DNA of 64,000 nucleotides, taken from assembly GCF_015477835.1 (NCBI RefSeq), contig NZ_JADLQN010000001.1:372001-436000 (forward strand), in the 5' to 3' direction. This stretch comes from Nocardia higoensis (GTDB lineage: Bacteria; Actinomycetota; Actinomycetes; Mycobacteriales; Mycobacteriaceae). The position numbers and the translations under genes are program-made. Every line of letters starts with the position of its first letter. Within the stretch, counting starts at the first letter, position 1. Below the pieces are notes generated by a model. The model made no database searches. It saw nothing but the letters and a program-made list of their open reading frames with translations, and had not been told where the DNA came from. Positions 35,716 to 43,265 of the stretch are shown here, one piece after another.

Positions 35716-35782
35716 TCTGCTCGGCGCAACGCTGCTCTGCTCTGCTCTGCTCGACACAGCGCTGCTCTGCTCTCGACACAAC
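35716..35782. repeat. TCTGC pentamer tract in a larger imperfect repeat
   Basis: A run of TCTGC pentamers (three copies in 35736-35750, then TCGACACAGC) is followed by a second unit with one pentamer and TCTCGACACAAC (35761-35782). A more diverged unit (TCTGCTCGGCGCAAC) starts at 35716. The tract fills the 135-base gap between the exporter stop and the LLM start. Such tracts change length by slippage. Confidence 0.75.
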
Positions 35783-35816
35783 GCCGGTCGCCCGAACGGG
35801 CATTCCGCCGGTTCGA

Positions 35817-37232
35817 TCACACCGTGCCGTCGACGCCCCGCCCGGGCAGCATCGCCGCGGCCACCATCAGCAGCGCCGCCATCACCGCGATCGCGACGAA
35901 CACCTGGTGGACCGCGTCGGCCAGCAGCGCGGGCGCGGGATGATCCGTGTCGCCGACCTTCGCGTTGACGATCGCGCCGAACACCGCTACGCCGACCGCG
36001 CTGCCGATGGATCGTGAGAAGCTGTTCGCCGAGGTCACCACGCCGCGCTCGGACCACTGCGCACTGGTCTGCGCGGCGATCAGGCTGGGTGTCGACACCA
36101 GGCCCAGTCCCGCGCCGACCACGAAGCACGGCAGCGCCACCTGCCACAGCCGCGCATCCTGGTCGATGAGCACCGCCGACAGCGCGCCGAGGGTCGCCAG
36201 CCCGCTGCCGATGAGGGCGCTGCCGCGGAAGCCGATGCGCAGATACACCTTTCCCGCCTGCGACGCGGCCAGCGGCCAGCCCAGCGTCAGCGCCCCCACC
36301 GTCAGCCCCGCCACCAGTGCGCTCACGCCGAGCACACCCTGGCTGAAGGTCGGTACGTACGAGGTCAAACCGAGCATCACCGCGCCGACCGAGACCGCCA
36401 CCAGACTGCTCGCGATCACCACACGGCGGGTGAACACCCACAGCGGCAGGATCGGATGTTCCGCGCGGGTCTCGACCCAGCCGAACATCGCCAGCGCCAC
36501 CGTGCCGACAGCGAAGGCCCCGATGCTCTGCGGCGACGACCACGCCCAGGCCTGACCGCCCTCCAAGAGGCCGAGGATCACCGCGCCGGCGCCGATCGTG
36601 AGCAGCAGCGCGCCCGGATAGTCGATGCGCTCCTCGCCGCGCTCGGCCTCCTCCCGGAAGTTGCGCGTCAGCGTCCACATCGCGACGGCGGCCAGCGGCA
36701 GATTGACCAGGAAGATCCAACGCCAGCTCACGAAATCGACGAACAACCCGCCCAGCAGCGGCCCGGCCACCGCCGAGATCGCCCACACACTCGCCAGATA
36801 GCCCTGGACCTTGGCACGCTCGGCCAAGGTGTAGAGGTCACCGGCGATCACCATGGTCATCGGCTGGATCGCGCCCGCGCCGATGCCCTGCAGCGCGCGG
36901 AACACGATGAGCGCGGTCATGCTGGTCGCCAGACCGCACAGCAGCGAGCCGACGGCGAACGTGGCGATGCCGAACAGGATGACCGGCTTGCGGCCGACGA
37001 TGTCGGCCAGCTTGCCGTAGATCGGGACGGTGACCGCCTGGGCCAGCAGGTAGATCGAGAAGAGCCACGGGAACTGCGAGAACCCGCCCAGTGAACGGGT
37101 GATCGAGAGAACCGCGGTGGCGATGATGGTGGCGTCGAGCGCCACCAGGCCGGTGGACAACATCAACGAGGCGAGAATCGGCCCCCGATCGGAACGAAGG
37201 CCGACGCCCGGTGGTCTGATGTCCGTTGCCAC
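35817..37232 (-). CDS. DHA2 family MFS drug exporter (second copy)
   Basis: A 471-residue exporter of the 14-helix EmrB type. Helix 1 carries LSTGLVALDATIIATAVLSI; the 2-3 loop reads GKLADIVGRKPVILFG; motif C-like WAISAVAGPLLGGLFVD follows. The GTG at 37232 has CAGGAG seven bases upstream; a longer start adds only Arg/Pro-rich sequence. It is divergent from the ESX-associated set and sits upstream of an LLM gene. Substrates are unknown. Confidence 0.92.
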   Translation of the reverse strand: MATDIRPPGVGLRSDRGPILASLMLSTGLVALDATIIATAVLSITRSLGGFSQFPWLFSIYLLAQAVTVPIYGKLADIVGRKPVILFGIATFAVGSLLCGLATSMTALIVFRALQGIGAGAIQPMTMVIAGDLYTLAERAKVQGYLASVWAISAVAGPLLGGLFVDFVSWRWIFLVNLPLAAVAMWTLTRNFREEAERGEERIDYPGALLLTIGAGAVILGLLEGGQAWAWSSPQSIGAFAVGTVALAMFGWVETRAEHPILPLWVFTRRVVIASSLVAVSVGAVMLGLTSYVPTFSQGVLGVSALVAGLTVGALTLGWPLAASQAGKVYLRIGFRGSALIGSGLATLGALSAVLIDQDARLWQVALPCFVVGAGLGLVSTPSLIAAQTSAQWSERGVVTSANSFSRSIGSAVGVAVFGAIVNAKVGDTDHPAPALLADAVHQVFVAIAVMAALLMVAAAMLPGRGVDGTV

Positions 37233-37389
37233 TTCTCTCCTGGGTCCGGCGGTGGGTGATGGGGGCTCGCGACGCCCGCGTTCTGTATACGGGGCCAACT
37301 TTCGGGTTGCCAGGGGTTATTCCGGTCGAGAGCATGCGACTATGGACGGGTCGCGTAGATCACCAGGGGTTTCCGTCAAAGGGGGAACA

Positions 37390-37713
37390 ATGGACACGCT
37401 GAATCTCGATCCGGCCGCACTCGCGGCGTATACCGCGATCGCCGACGCCGTTTCCGAACAACTCGCGAACGCGGCGCAGGCCGGTGCGGGTGCGATCGAC
37501 CGGTCGCGGCTGGAAGCCGATCTCGGCATGCTGGGCGCCGGGTTCGCCGCCAAGTTCACCGCCGCCGTCACCGAGCACACCCAGGCGCTGACGACCGCCG
37601 GTCAGCTGGTCGGCGCCTACGGCCAGGCATTGCGCGACTACAGCGCAGCGATGACCACCAGCGACGCCGAGTCGGCGACCGAGCTGGCGAAGACGAGCGA
37701 GGAGCTGGCATGA
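37390..37713 (+). CDS. EspC-like ESX secretion target
   Basis: A 107-residue helical protein of the T7SS EspC type (PF10824-like), small cargo or cargo partners of ESX systems. It starts MDTLNLDPAALAAYTAIADA and has two long helices with LGAGFAAKFTAAVTEHTQAL between them. It has no signal peptide, as expected for type VII substrates. GGGGGAACA precedes the ATG at 37390. It overlaps the next gene by four bases (ATGA), so the two are translationally coupled. Confidence 0.78.
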   Translation: MDTLNLDPAALAAYTAIADAVSEQLANAAQAGAGAIDRSRLEADLGMLGAGFAAKFTAAVTEHTQALTTAGQLVGAYGQALRDYSAAMTTSDAESATELAKTSEELA

Positions 37714-39065
37714 GGCCGTTGACCGCCCTGCGCAGGCGCCGTCCCACCGAGACCGCCGCGAGCGACACGCTCCCTGTCACCCCCGACCCGGCGGTCGATC
37801 CGCCGATGATCGCGGCGCTGGTGCGCCCGATGCTGCAACTGCGTTCCACCCTCGGTTCCGGCGCGACCATGCCGGATCGCACCATCACCGCCGCGCTCTC
37901 GGCCGCCAGCACGCAGGCCGCGGATTCCGAGGGCCCGCATCGCAACGGCCTGTACGCGCTCGAGTCCACCTGGACCTCCGCGGGCGCGGACGCCGCGGTG
38001 CCCGCGCTGCGCACCACGCAGACCGAGATCGGCGAGATCTCCGACCGCGGGCCCGCCTACCTGTCCGTGCTCTCCGACGCCCAGGCCACCAGCGCCCGCG
38101 CCGCGCGCAAGGTCGACCAGATCATCGCCGACTTCCGCGCCGACGCCCGGGTGATCCTGGCCAACTCCACTTCCGCGCCGGAGACCGACGCGGTGATCGA
38201 CCGGGCGGCCGCAGCGCTGCGCGAGGCCATCGAGACCGTCGAGGCCGCGCAGACCGAGATGGACGGGCACACCCAGCGGATCGACACGATGGGACCGCTC
38301 ACCGTGACCACTCCGACCGGGCTCACCGACCGCAACGGTGGCATCGGCGGAACATCCACCCCGACAACCTATTACTCGAACCTGCCGTCCTCAGGGATCC
38401 CGCAGACCACTGCCGACGGGCAGCCGATCGATCCGGCGCTCGTCGCGCAGATGCAACTCCAGCAGCAATTGATCTCGGCCGGCGTGGATCTGGGCACCGC
38501 CGCCATCACCGCGGGCGTCGACATCGGCACCCATCTGATCGACAAGATCGCCGAGACCGGCATGCACGCCATGGACACCGTGGCCGCCTCCGCGGACGCG
38601 GCGATATCCCAGGCGATTCCGGAACTGATCAACCCCGGCAGCACCACCACCGCCGGTGCGGGCACCTCCGGGGCGACCCCGAACAAGCTGTTCGACTTCG
38701 GTGGCGGCACCGGTCCGTCGAATCCCTCGGCGATGACCGCGGCTCCGGGAACCCTCGGCGGCACACCCAAGCCGGACGCGCCGAAAGCACCCGCGCCCGA
38801 ACCGAGTCCGGGCCAGTCGATCACGCCCGACCCGGCCGACAAGCCGGTGGCCCAAGCGCCGTTCACCGGCAATTCCGAGCCGTCCCGCCCGGTCTCGCCG
38901 GGCGGCGCCGCGGGCGGGATGGCCCTGCCGCCCGGTGTGGGGGGCGACCAGGAACGCAAGCGCGACGGTCAATTGGGCGTGACAGTGCCCGCGTCGGAGG
39001 TGCTGCCCGAGTCCGCGACCGTTCCTGCCGCCGTGATCGGCGATTTCGGTGATGACGCCCTCTGA
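37710..39065 (+). CDS. ESX-associated protein with Pro/Thr-rich C-terminus
   Basis: A 451-residue protein directly coupled to the EspC-like gene. The N-terminal 190 residues are helical (LYALESTWTSAGADAAVPAL, then SAREAR-like Ala/Arg helices and IETVEAAQTEMDGHTQRID), a layout like secreted EspB/PPE-type partners. A central Ala/Gly-rich helical section (VDLGTAAITAGVDIGTHLID) is followed by a Pro/Gly/Thr-rich disordered tail. No signal peptide is present. It is probably co-secreted with or scaffolding for its small partner, an inference from context. Confidence 0.65.
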   Translation: MRPLTALRRRRPTETAASDTLPVTPDPAVDPPMIAALVRPMLQLRSTLGSGATMPDRTITAALSAASTQAADSEGPHRNGLYALESTWTSAGADAAVPALRTTQTEIGEISDRGPAYLSVLSDAQATSARAARKVDQIIADFRADARVILANSTSAPETDAVIDRAAAALREAIETVEAAQTEMDGHTQRIDTMGPLTVTTPTGLTDRNGGIGGTSTPTTYYSNLPSSGIPQTTADGQPIDPALVAQMQLQQQLISAGVDLGTAAITAGVDIGTHLIDKIAETGMHAMDTVAASADAAISQAIPELINPGSTTTAGAGTSGATPNKLFDFGGGTGPSNPSAMTAAPGTLGGTPKPDAPKAPAPEPSPGQSITPDPADKPVAQAPFTGNSEPSRPVSPGGAAGGMALPPGVGGDQERKRDGQLGVTVPASEVLPESATVPAAVIGDFGDDAL

Positions 39066-40389
39066 CCGAGATCCGAATACTCCCGGCCCCGCCAACCCGT
39101 TCGACACGGGACTGCCGATGGTGCGGATGCCGCCTCCGGCCGAGTCCAAGGGCAAACGCAAGCGCAGACGTCAGGCGGGCCGGGTCATCGGCCGCAATAT
39201 CGACGCCGCCCGTGTCGAGCCCGCCGTGATCGACTCCGCGGGACCGGCCGGTGAACCGATCCCGCCGCTGCCGGTGCCCGAACGTTCCCGGCCCACCGGG
39301 GATTGGGCGCAATGGCTCGAGCCGGGTGCCGCCACGGCGCGGTCGGCTGAGCGTACGTCCGCGGGAGAGCGCGCCTGGGCGGGTGAGCGCGCGCCCACGG
39401 GGGCCGGCGGGTCCGCCGCGGGCGCGCCTGCCGACCATGTCTACGAGGACTGGGATGTTCGCGACGACCACTCCGGCGACAACCACTCGGTCGACTCCTA
39501 CTCCGATGCGAACTACGACGACGAGAGTGGTTCCACAGCGGACGTTTTCGACGAACTGGATCTCACCGGCCGCGCCGCCGCCGATCACGATGCCGCCGGC
39601 CACGGTCCGGGCGACCGCGCCGACCACGATCCCGACGACGCGCACTCGCTCGACGCTGACGTCGTCGATCGCCGATTCGACCGGAGATATTCCGCGGCGA
39701 ACATCTTCGACGAGAACGAACCCGGGGAGCCGAAGCCGCTGCCCTCGCTGATCGACCGCACCGGCGGCAGCCCCGGCCCGTCGCTGCGCAGGCCGCGCCC
39801 TCAGGGCGGCGACACCGACTCCCGGAACGACCGCATGCTGGCGGTCCTGGTCGTCGTCGGCGTGCTGATCGCGGTCGGCTCGATCGTCTGGGCGGTCCTG
39901 CCCGGCTCGTCACCCGAGCAGCGGGCCGAACAGCCGCCCGTCGAACAGGCCACCGTGACGCCCGCGCCGACCACCCTCGCCCCGGAAGCCGCGGCGGTCG
40001 CCACTCCCGGTTGCGAACAGCGCAATTCCGCCGATGTCGTCTCCGGCACCCAGCCGGGCGGCACCACCGACGGCCCCTCGGCGATCCTGGCGTTCGAGCA
40101 CGCCTACTACGTGCTGCGCTCCGGCGCGGCCGCGCGTGCGGTGGTCACTCCCGGTTCCGCCGTGCCCGACGCCGCGCAGATCCAGCGTGGCATCGACCAG
40201 GTCCCGGTCGGCACCCGATATTGCGTGCACATCACCAAGGCACAGCCTCCGTCGACGGACGGCCTGACCCGCTGGGAGGTCCGGCTGACCCAGCAGTATC
40301 CGGACGAAGAGCCGAAGACCTTCCTGCAGTCCATCGCCACCCGCAGCCATACCGGTAAGACGCTGATCGAGTCGATCTCCATGGCTTAG
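39052..40389 (+). CDS. single-pass membrane protein of the ESX-associated set
   Basis: A 445-residue protein. The cytoplasmic part (about 260 residues) is disordered with a Lys/Arg cluster (KGKRKRRRQAGR) and a long Asp/His-rich acidic section. A membrane helix (about 262-283, LAVLVVVGVLIAVGSIVWAV) is followed by an outer domain of about 120 residues with two Cys (ATPGCEQRN, GTRYCVHITKAQ). It overlaps the preceding stop by 14 bases. The fixed three-gene order suggests a membrane component for the two upstream products; the function is not known. GTG 39049 is an alternative start. Confidence 0.7.
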   Translation: MTPSDRDPNTPGPANPFDTGLPMVRMPPPAESKGKRKRRRQAGRVIGRNIDAARVEPAVIDSAGPAGEPIPPLPVPERSRPTGDWAQWLEPGAATARSAERTSAGERAWAGERAPTGAGGSAAGAPADHVYEDWDVRDDHSGDNHSVDSYSDANYDDESGSTADVFDELDLTGRAAADHDAAGHGPGDRADHDPDDAHSLDADVVDRRFDRRYSAANIFDENEPGEPKPLPSLIDRTGGSPGPSLRRPRPQGGDTDSRNDRMLAVLVVVGVLIAVGSIVWAVLPGSSPEQRAEQPPVEQATVTPAPTTLAPEAAAVATPGCEQRNSADVVSGTQPGGTTDGPSAILAFEHAYYVLRSGAAARAVVTPGSAVPDAAQIQRGIDQVPVGTRYCVHITKAQPPSTDGLTRWEVRLTQQYPDEEPKTFLQSIATRSHTGKTLIESISMA

Positions 40390-40528
40390 GCCCCATGGCT
40401 CGGTGGCCGTCGGCCGAGCGCCGGTGGCGGCCCGCGTTTCGATCATGCCGGTTTGGTCCGTGCAGCCGGGGTATTACCTCCGCACCGTACGCCGTGGGGC
40501 GTGCAGTTGCTCGAGGATAGGAGAAGTG

Positions 40529-40807
40529 ATGCTTGGTCTCGGAATCATCGGCTGGATCATCATCGGAGGCCTCGCCGGTTGGATTGCCAGCAAGCTCATG
40601 AAGACCGACGCACAGCAGGGCATCCTGCTCAACATCGTGGTGGGTGTCGTCGGCGGCCTGCTCGGCGGGTTTCTGCTGCGCCTGTTCGGTGTGGACGTGG
40701 AAGGCGCCGGGCTGTGGTTCAGCTTCTTCACCTGCCTCGGCGGCGCGGTGATCCTGCTGTTCCTGGTGCGCGCGTTCACCGGCGGCCGCCGCGGCGCCCT
40801 GCACTGA
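40529..40807 (+). CDS. GlsB/YeaQ/YmgE family stress membrane protein
   Basis: A 92-residue protein with three hydrophobic helices and the family pattern GIIGWIIIGGLAGWIASKLM, then GILLNIVVGVVGGLLGGFLL. The family is called transglycosylase-associated and is often induced by general stress; the mechanism is unknown. AGGAG lies six bases before the ATG. A 17-bp hairpin follows. Confidence 0.94.
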   Translation: MLGLGIIGWIIIGGLAGWIASKLMKTDAQQGILLNIVVGVVGGLLGGFLLRLFGVDVEGAGLWFSFFTCLGGAVILLFLVRAFTGGRRGALH

Positions 40808-40865
40808 CGTCGTGCGCTGAACCGATGCGCTGAGCGTCGGTACGGCGCCGAGTTCCGGCGAGAAT

Positions 40866-40906
40866 GACCACCGCACCCCCGGCAGTACTCCGGGGGTGCG
40901 GTGGTC
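40866..40906. terminator. 17-bp perfect hairpin between convergent genes
   Basis: The left arm (40866-40882, starting GACCACCGCACC) is an exact inverted copy of 40890-40906 with a seven-base loop CAGTACT. It lies between the GlsB gene and the convergent TetR gene, ending eight bases before the latter stop. No T-run follows on either side. Confidence 0.85.
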
Positions 40907-40914
40907 GCGTCGTG

Positions 40915-41523
40915 TCACGGCGGCGGATCGCCACCTGCGCCGCCGACCGTAGCGGCGAGGATCAAGCGACTGATGTGGGCGTGGATCGCCCCGTTGTCGT
41001 CGTCGGCGACCAGTTCGAGGAACAGCGCCGAGCCCGCCGCCATCGCGATGAGAGCCTGGGCGTGGAGATCGGCGTCGTCGCGGGCCAGGTCGGGGGGAGC
41101 GAGCAGCGCGGCCGCGGGGCCGCTGAATCCGGACCAGAGTCGACGGCGTAGGTCGGGGTCGCGGTCGAGTGCCGTGAGCAGGCCGGGCACGGCGGCTCTG
41201 ACCTCGGGGCGCGCGAACAGTTCGCGGCTGCCACGCAGCACCCATTCGATCCAGCCGCGGCGGTCGGCGCCCGCGAAGGGGGACAGGTCGGGAACCTCGC
41301 CGAGGACGGCGTGCAGGACCAGTTCGGGCTTGGTCGCCCAGCGCCGCTGGATGCTGGCCCGCCCGACGCCGGCGCGAGTGGCCACCGCCCGGACGCTGAG
41401 GTCGTCGTAGCCGGTCTCGACCAATAGTTCGCGCACGGCGGGTAGGACCCGCTGTTCGATCGTCTGATCGCGCGGCCTGCCGGCCGCGCGCGGGGGTGGT
41501 TCGGTGTCCGGCGATGTCGTCAT
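40915..41523 (-). CDS. TetR/AcrR family regulator
   Basis: A 202-residue regulator. The helix-turn-helix is YDDLSVRAVATRAGVGRASI followed by QRRWATKPELVL. The C-terminal part (EVRAAVPGLLTALDRDPDLR) is the ligand and dimer domain of the TetR_C_16-like group. The ATG at 41523 has GGGAG just upstream. It is divergent from a sugar-epimerase-type gene, with a likely operator between them. Confidence 0.9.
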   Translation of the reverse strand: MTTSPDTEPPPRAAGRPRDQTIEQRVLPAVRELLVETGYDDLSVRAVATRAGVGRASIQRRWATKPELVLHAVLGEVPDLSPFAGADRRGWIEWVLRGSRELFARPEVRAAVPGLLTALDRDPDLRRRLWSGFSGPAAALLAPPDLARDDADLHAQALIAMAAGSALFLELVADDDNGAIHAHISRLILAATVGGAGGDPPP

Positions 41524-41543
41524 CCAACTCCCATCGGTATTAC

Positions 41544-41558
41544 GATGCCAGTGGTATC
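41544..41558. promoter_or_regulatory. candidate TetR operator
   Basis: GATGCCAGTGGTATC has 6-bp arms with one mismatch around AGT; GGTATTACGATGCC (41536-41549) overlaps it as a second imperfect dyad. It lies between the TetR start (41523) and the divergent dehydrogenase start (41675). Confidence 0.45.
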
Positions 41559-41674
41559 GATTATGGTGTCGAGATCGTGAGCGTCGATTGTCCCGCTTCG
41601 CGGGTGCGCGGCGGGCGAGCGACGCCGAACCGGAGAGAGAGGTCGACGATGCGACGGTCGAGGGAGAGCCTGCC

Positions 41675-42670
41675 GTGCTGATAGCGGTCACCGGGGGAAC
41701 CGGTTACCTGGGCGCGCACACCGTCGCCGCCCTGCTCGCCGAGGGACACGCCGTGCGGTTGCTCGTCCACCCCAGCGAGGACGCGGCCGCGGCGCTCGCG
41801 CTGTTCGCCGCGCAGGCCGATCACATCGAGACCGTGATCGGCGACATCCGTGACCCGAAGGTGGTCTCGGCGCTGCTCGACGGCTGCGACGCACTGCTGC
41901 ACGCGGCGGGCATCGTCGGCACCGACGACCGGCGCGAGGCGCTGATGTGGGAGGTCAATGTCGAAGCCACGGGACGGATCCTGGCCGAGGCGACCAAACT
42001 CGGCCTCGATCCCATCGTGCACGTCGCCAGCTACAGCGCGCTGTTCCCGTGCCCGGACCCGGTGATCACCCCCGACAGCCCGACCGCGCCCGGCCGCAGC
42101 GCCTACGGCCGCACGAAATCGACCGCCGATCGGATCGCGCGTGCCCTGCAGGCGGCGGGCGCGCCCGTGGTCATCACGTATCCGGCCTCGGTGGTCGGTC
42201 CGGCGCTCGGTCCGCAGGCGGGGATCACCGCCGACGGCTGGGCGGTCATGCTGCGCAGCGGGTTCGCCCCGAGTGTACGCGGCGGTATGCAGATGGTGGA
42301 CGTACGCGATGTGGCGGCCGTGCACGCGGCGGTCATGACACCGGGGCAGGGACCGCGCCGCTATCTGGCGGGCGGCCATCTGCTGACCTTCGACCAGATC
42401 GTCGACCTGCTCGAAGAGGCGGGCGGCAAACGCATTCGCCGAATCCCGATCTCACCCGGGGTGTTCCGCGGCATCGGCCGGACCAGCGATCTGGTCGCGC
42501 GGCTGACCCCCATCAGCGCCGGCCTCAGCTACGAGGCGGCCTGGCTGCTGACCGCGGCGACGCCGACCGACGATTCGCGCACGCTCGCCGATCTCGGCGT
42601 GCGCTGGCGACCGATCCGCGAATCGATTTTCGACGCGATGGGTCGTGCTCTGACCCCGGCGGGCGCCTGA
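41675..42670 (+). CDS. NAD-dependent epimerase/dehydratase family protein
   Basis: A 331-residue extended SDR. VTGGTGYLGAHTVAALLAEG is the NAD site at the N-terminus; the segment LHAAGIVGTDDRREALMWEVNVEATGR is split here by the catalytic-region helix, and YGRTKSTAD supplies the YxxxK pair. VVSALLDGCDALLHAAG fits the 3-beta-HSD/dihydroflavonol reductase-like group. GAGGGAGAG precedes the GTG at 41675. It is divergent from a TetR regulator that probably controls it. The substrate is unknown. Confidence 0.88.
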   Translation: MLIAVTGGTGYLGAHTVAALLAEGHAVRLLVHPSEDAAAALALFAAQADHIETVIGDIRDPKVVSALLDGCDALLHAAGIVGTDDRREALMWEVNVEATGRILAEATKLGLDPIVHVASYSALFPCPDPVITPDSPTAPGRSAYGRTKSTADRIARALQAAGAPVVITYPASVVGPALGPQAGITADGWAVMLRSGFAPSVRGGMQMVDVRDVAAVHAAVMTPGQGPRRYLAGGHLLTFDQIVDLLEEAGGKRIRRIPISPGVFRGIGRTSDLVARLTPISAGLSYEAAWLLTAATPTDDSRTLADLGVRWRPIRESIFDAMGRALTPAGA

Positions 42671-42798
42671 GCGCGACGCGCCGAGGACGCGCTCCCGGAT
42701 ACCCTCGCGAGTCGCTGCCCGCTTCCGAGTGGAGGCGAGCCGGTGACACTGGCTACGCTTGTGTCCTTTGCTCATTCGTATCCAGGTAAGGGGAATTG

Positions 42799-43143
42799 AT
42801 GGCCCGCAAGGTGACTGTGCTGCTCGTCGACGACATCGACGGCACCTCCGTCGCGGACGAGACCGTGGCGTTCGCACTCGACGGTGTGCACTACGAACTC
42901 GATCTCGCCGCGTCGAATGCCGAACAGTTGCGCGCGACGTTCGCGCAGTGGACTCCGTATGCCCGCCGGGTGGGCAAGGCGCCGGGGAGCAAGACCACGA
43001 CCAAAGCGCGTCGGGATGGCGAGCAGGACCAGACGCTGGCCATTCGCAAATGGGCGCAGAGCGAGGGGTTGCAGGTGTCCAGCCGCGGCCGGGTGTCGGC
43101 GAAGGTGGTGGAGGCCTATCACCGGGCAAACCCCCAGGGCTGA
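42799..43143 (+). CDS. lsr2: Lsr2 family nucleoid-associated protein (copy 2)
   Basis: A 114-residue Lsr2 paralogue: ARKVTVLLVDDIDGTSVADE at the N-terminus, VHYELDLAASNAEQLRATFA in the dimerisation domain, and [20 protein letters not shown] with the RGR minor-groove motif. AAGGGG precedes the ATG at 42799. Relative to copy 1 the linker is shorter and richer in Thr/Lys, and the C-terminal domain is less basic. Two copies suggest divided silencing roles or hetero-oligomers. Confidence 0.95.
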   Translation: MARKVTVLLVDDIDGTSVADETVAFALDGVHYELDLAASNAEQLRATFAQWTPYARRVGKAPGSKTTTKARRDGEQDQTLAIRKWAQSEGLQVSSRGRVSAKVVEAYHRANPQG

Positions 43144-43241
43144 GCCATCTTCGGTGGGTCGACGGGTCGTCGAGCAGCTGACAGCCGGAAATGCCGGTGT
43201 CGCTGTCGACGGCCTATTTCGGCGAATCCCGTCCGAGGGGT

Positions 43242-43255
43242 GAGAACGCGTTCTA
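43242..43255. promoter_or_regulatory. KstR-type operator
   Basis: GAGAACGCGTTCTA fits the KstR motif TnnAACnnGTTnnA at every fixed position but the first, and its core AGAACGCGTTCT is a perfect palindrome. It lies 10 bases before the acyl-CoA synthetase ATG. KstR represses cholesterol-uptake and side-chain genes until steroid CoA-thioesters bind it. Confidence 0.72.
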
Positions 43256-43265
43256 GATTCGCGGC

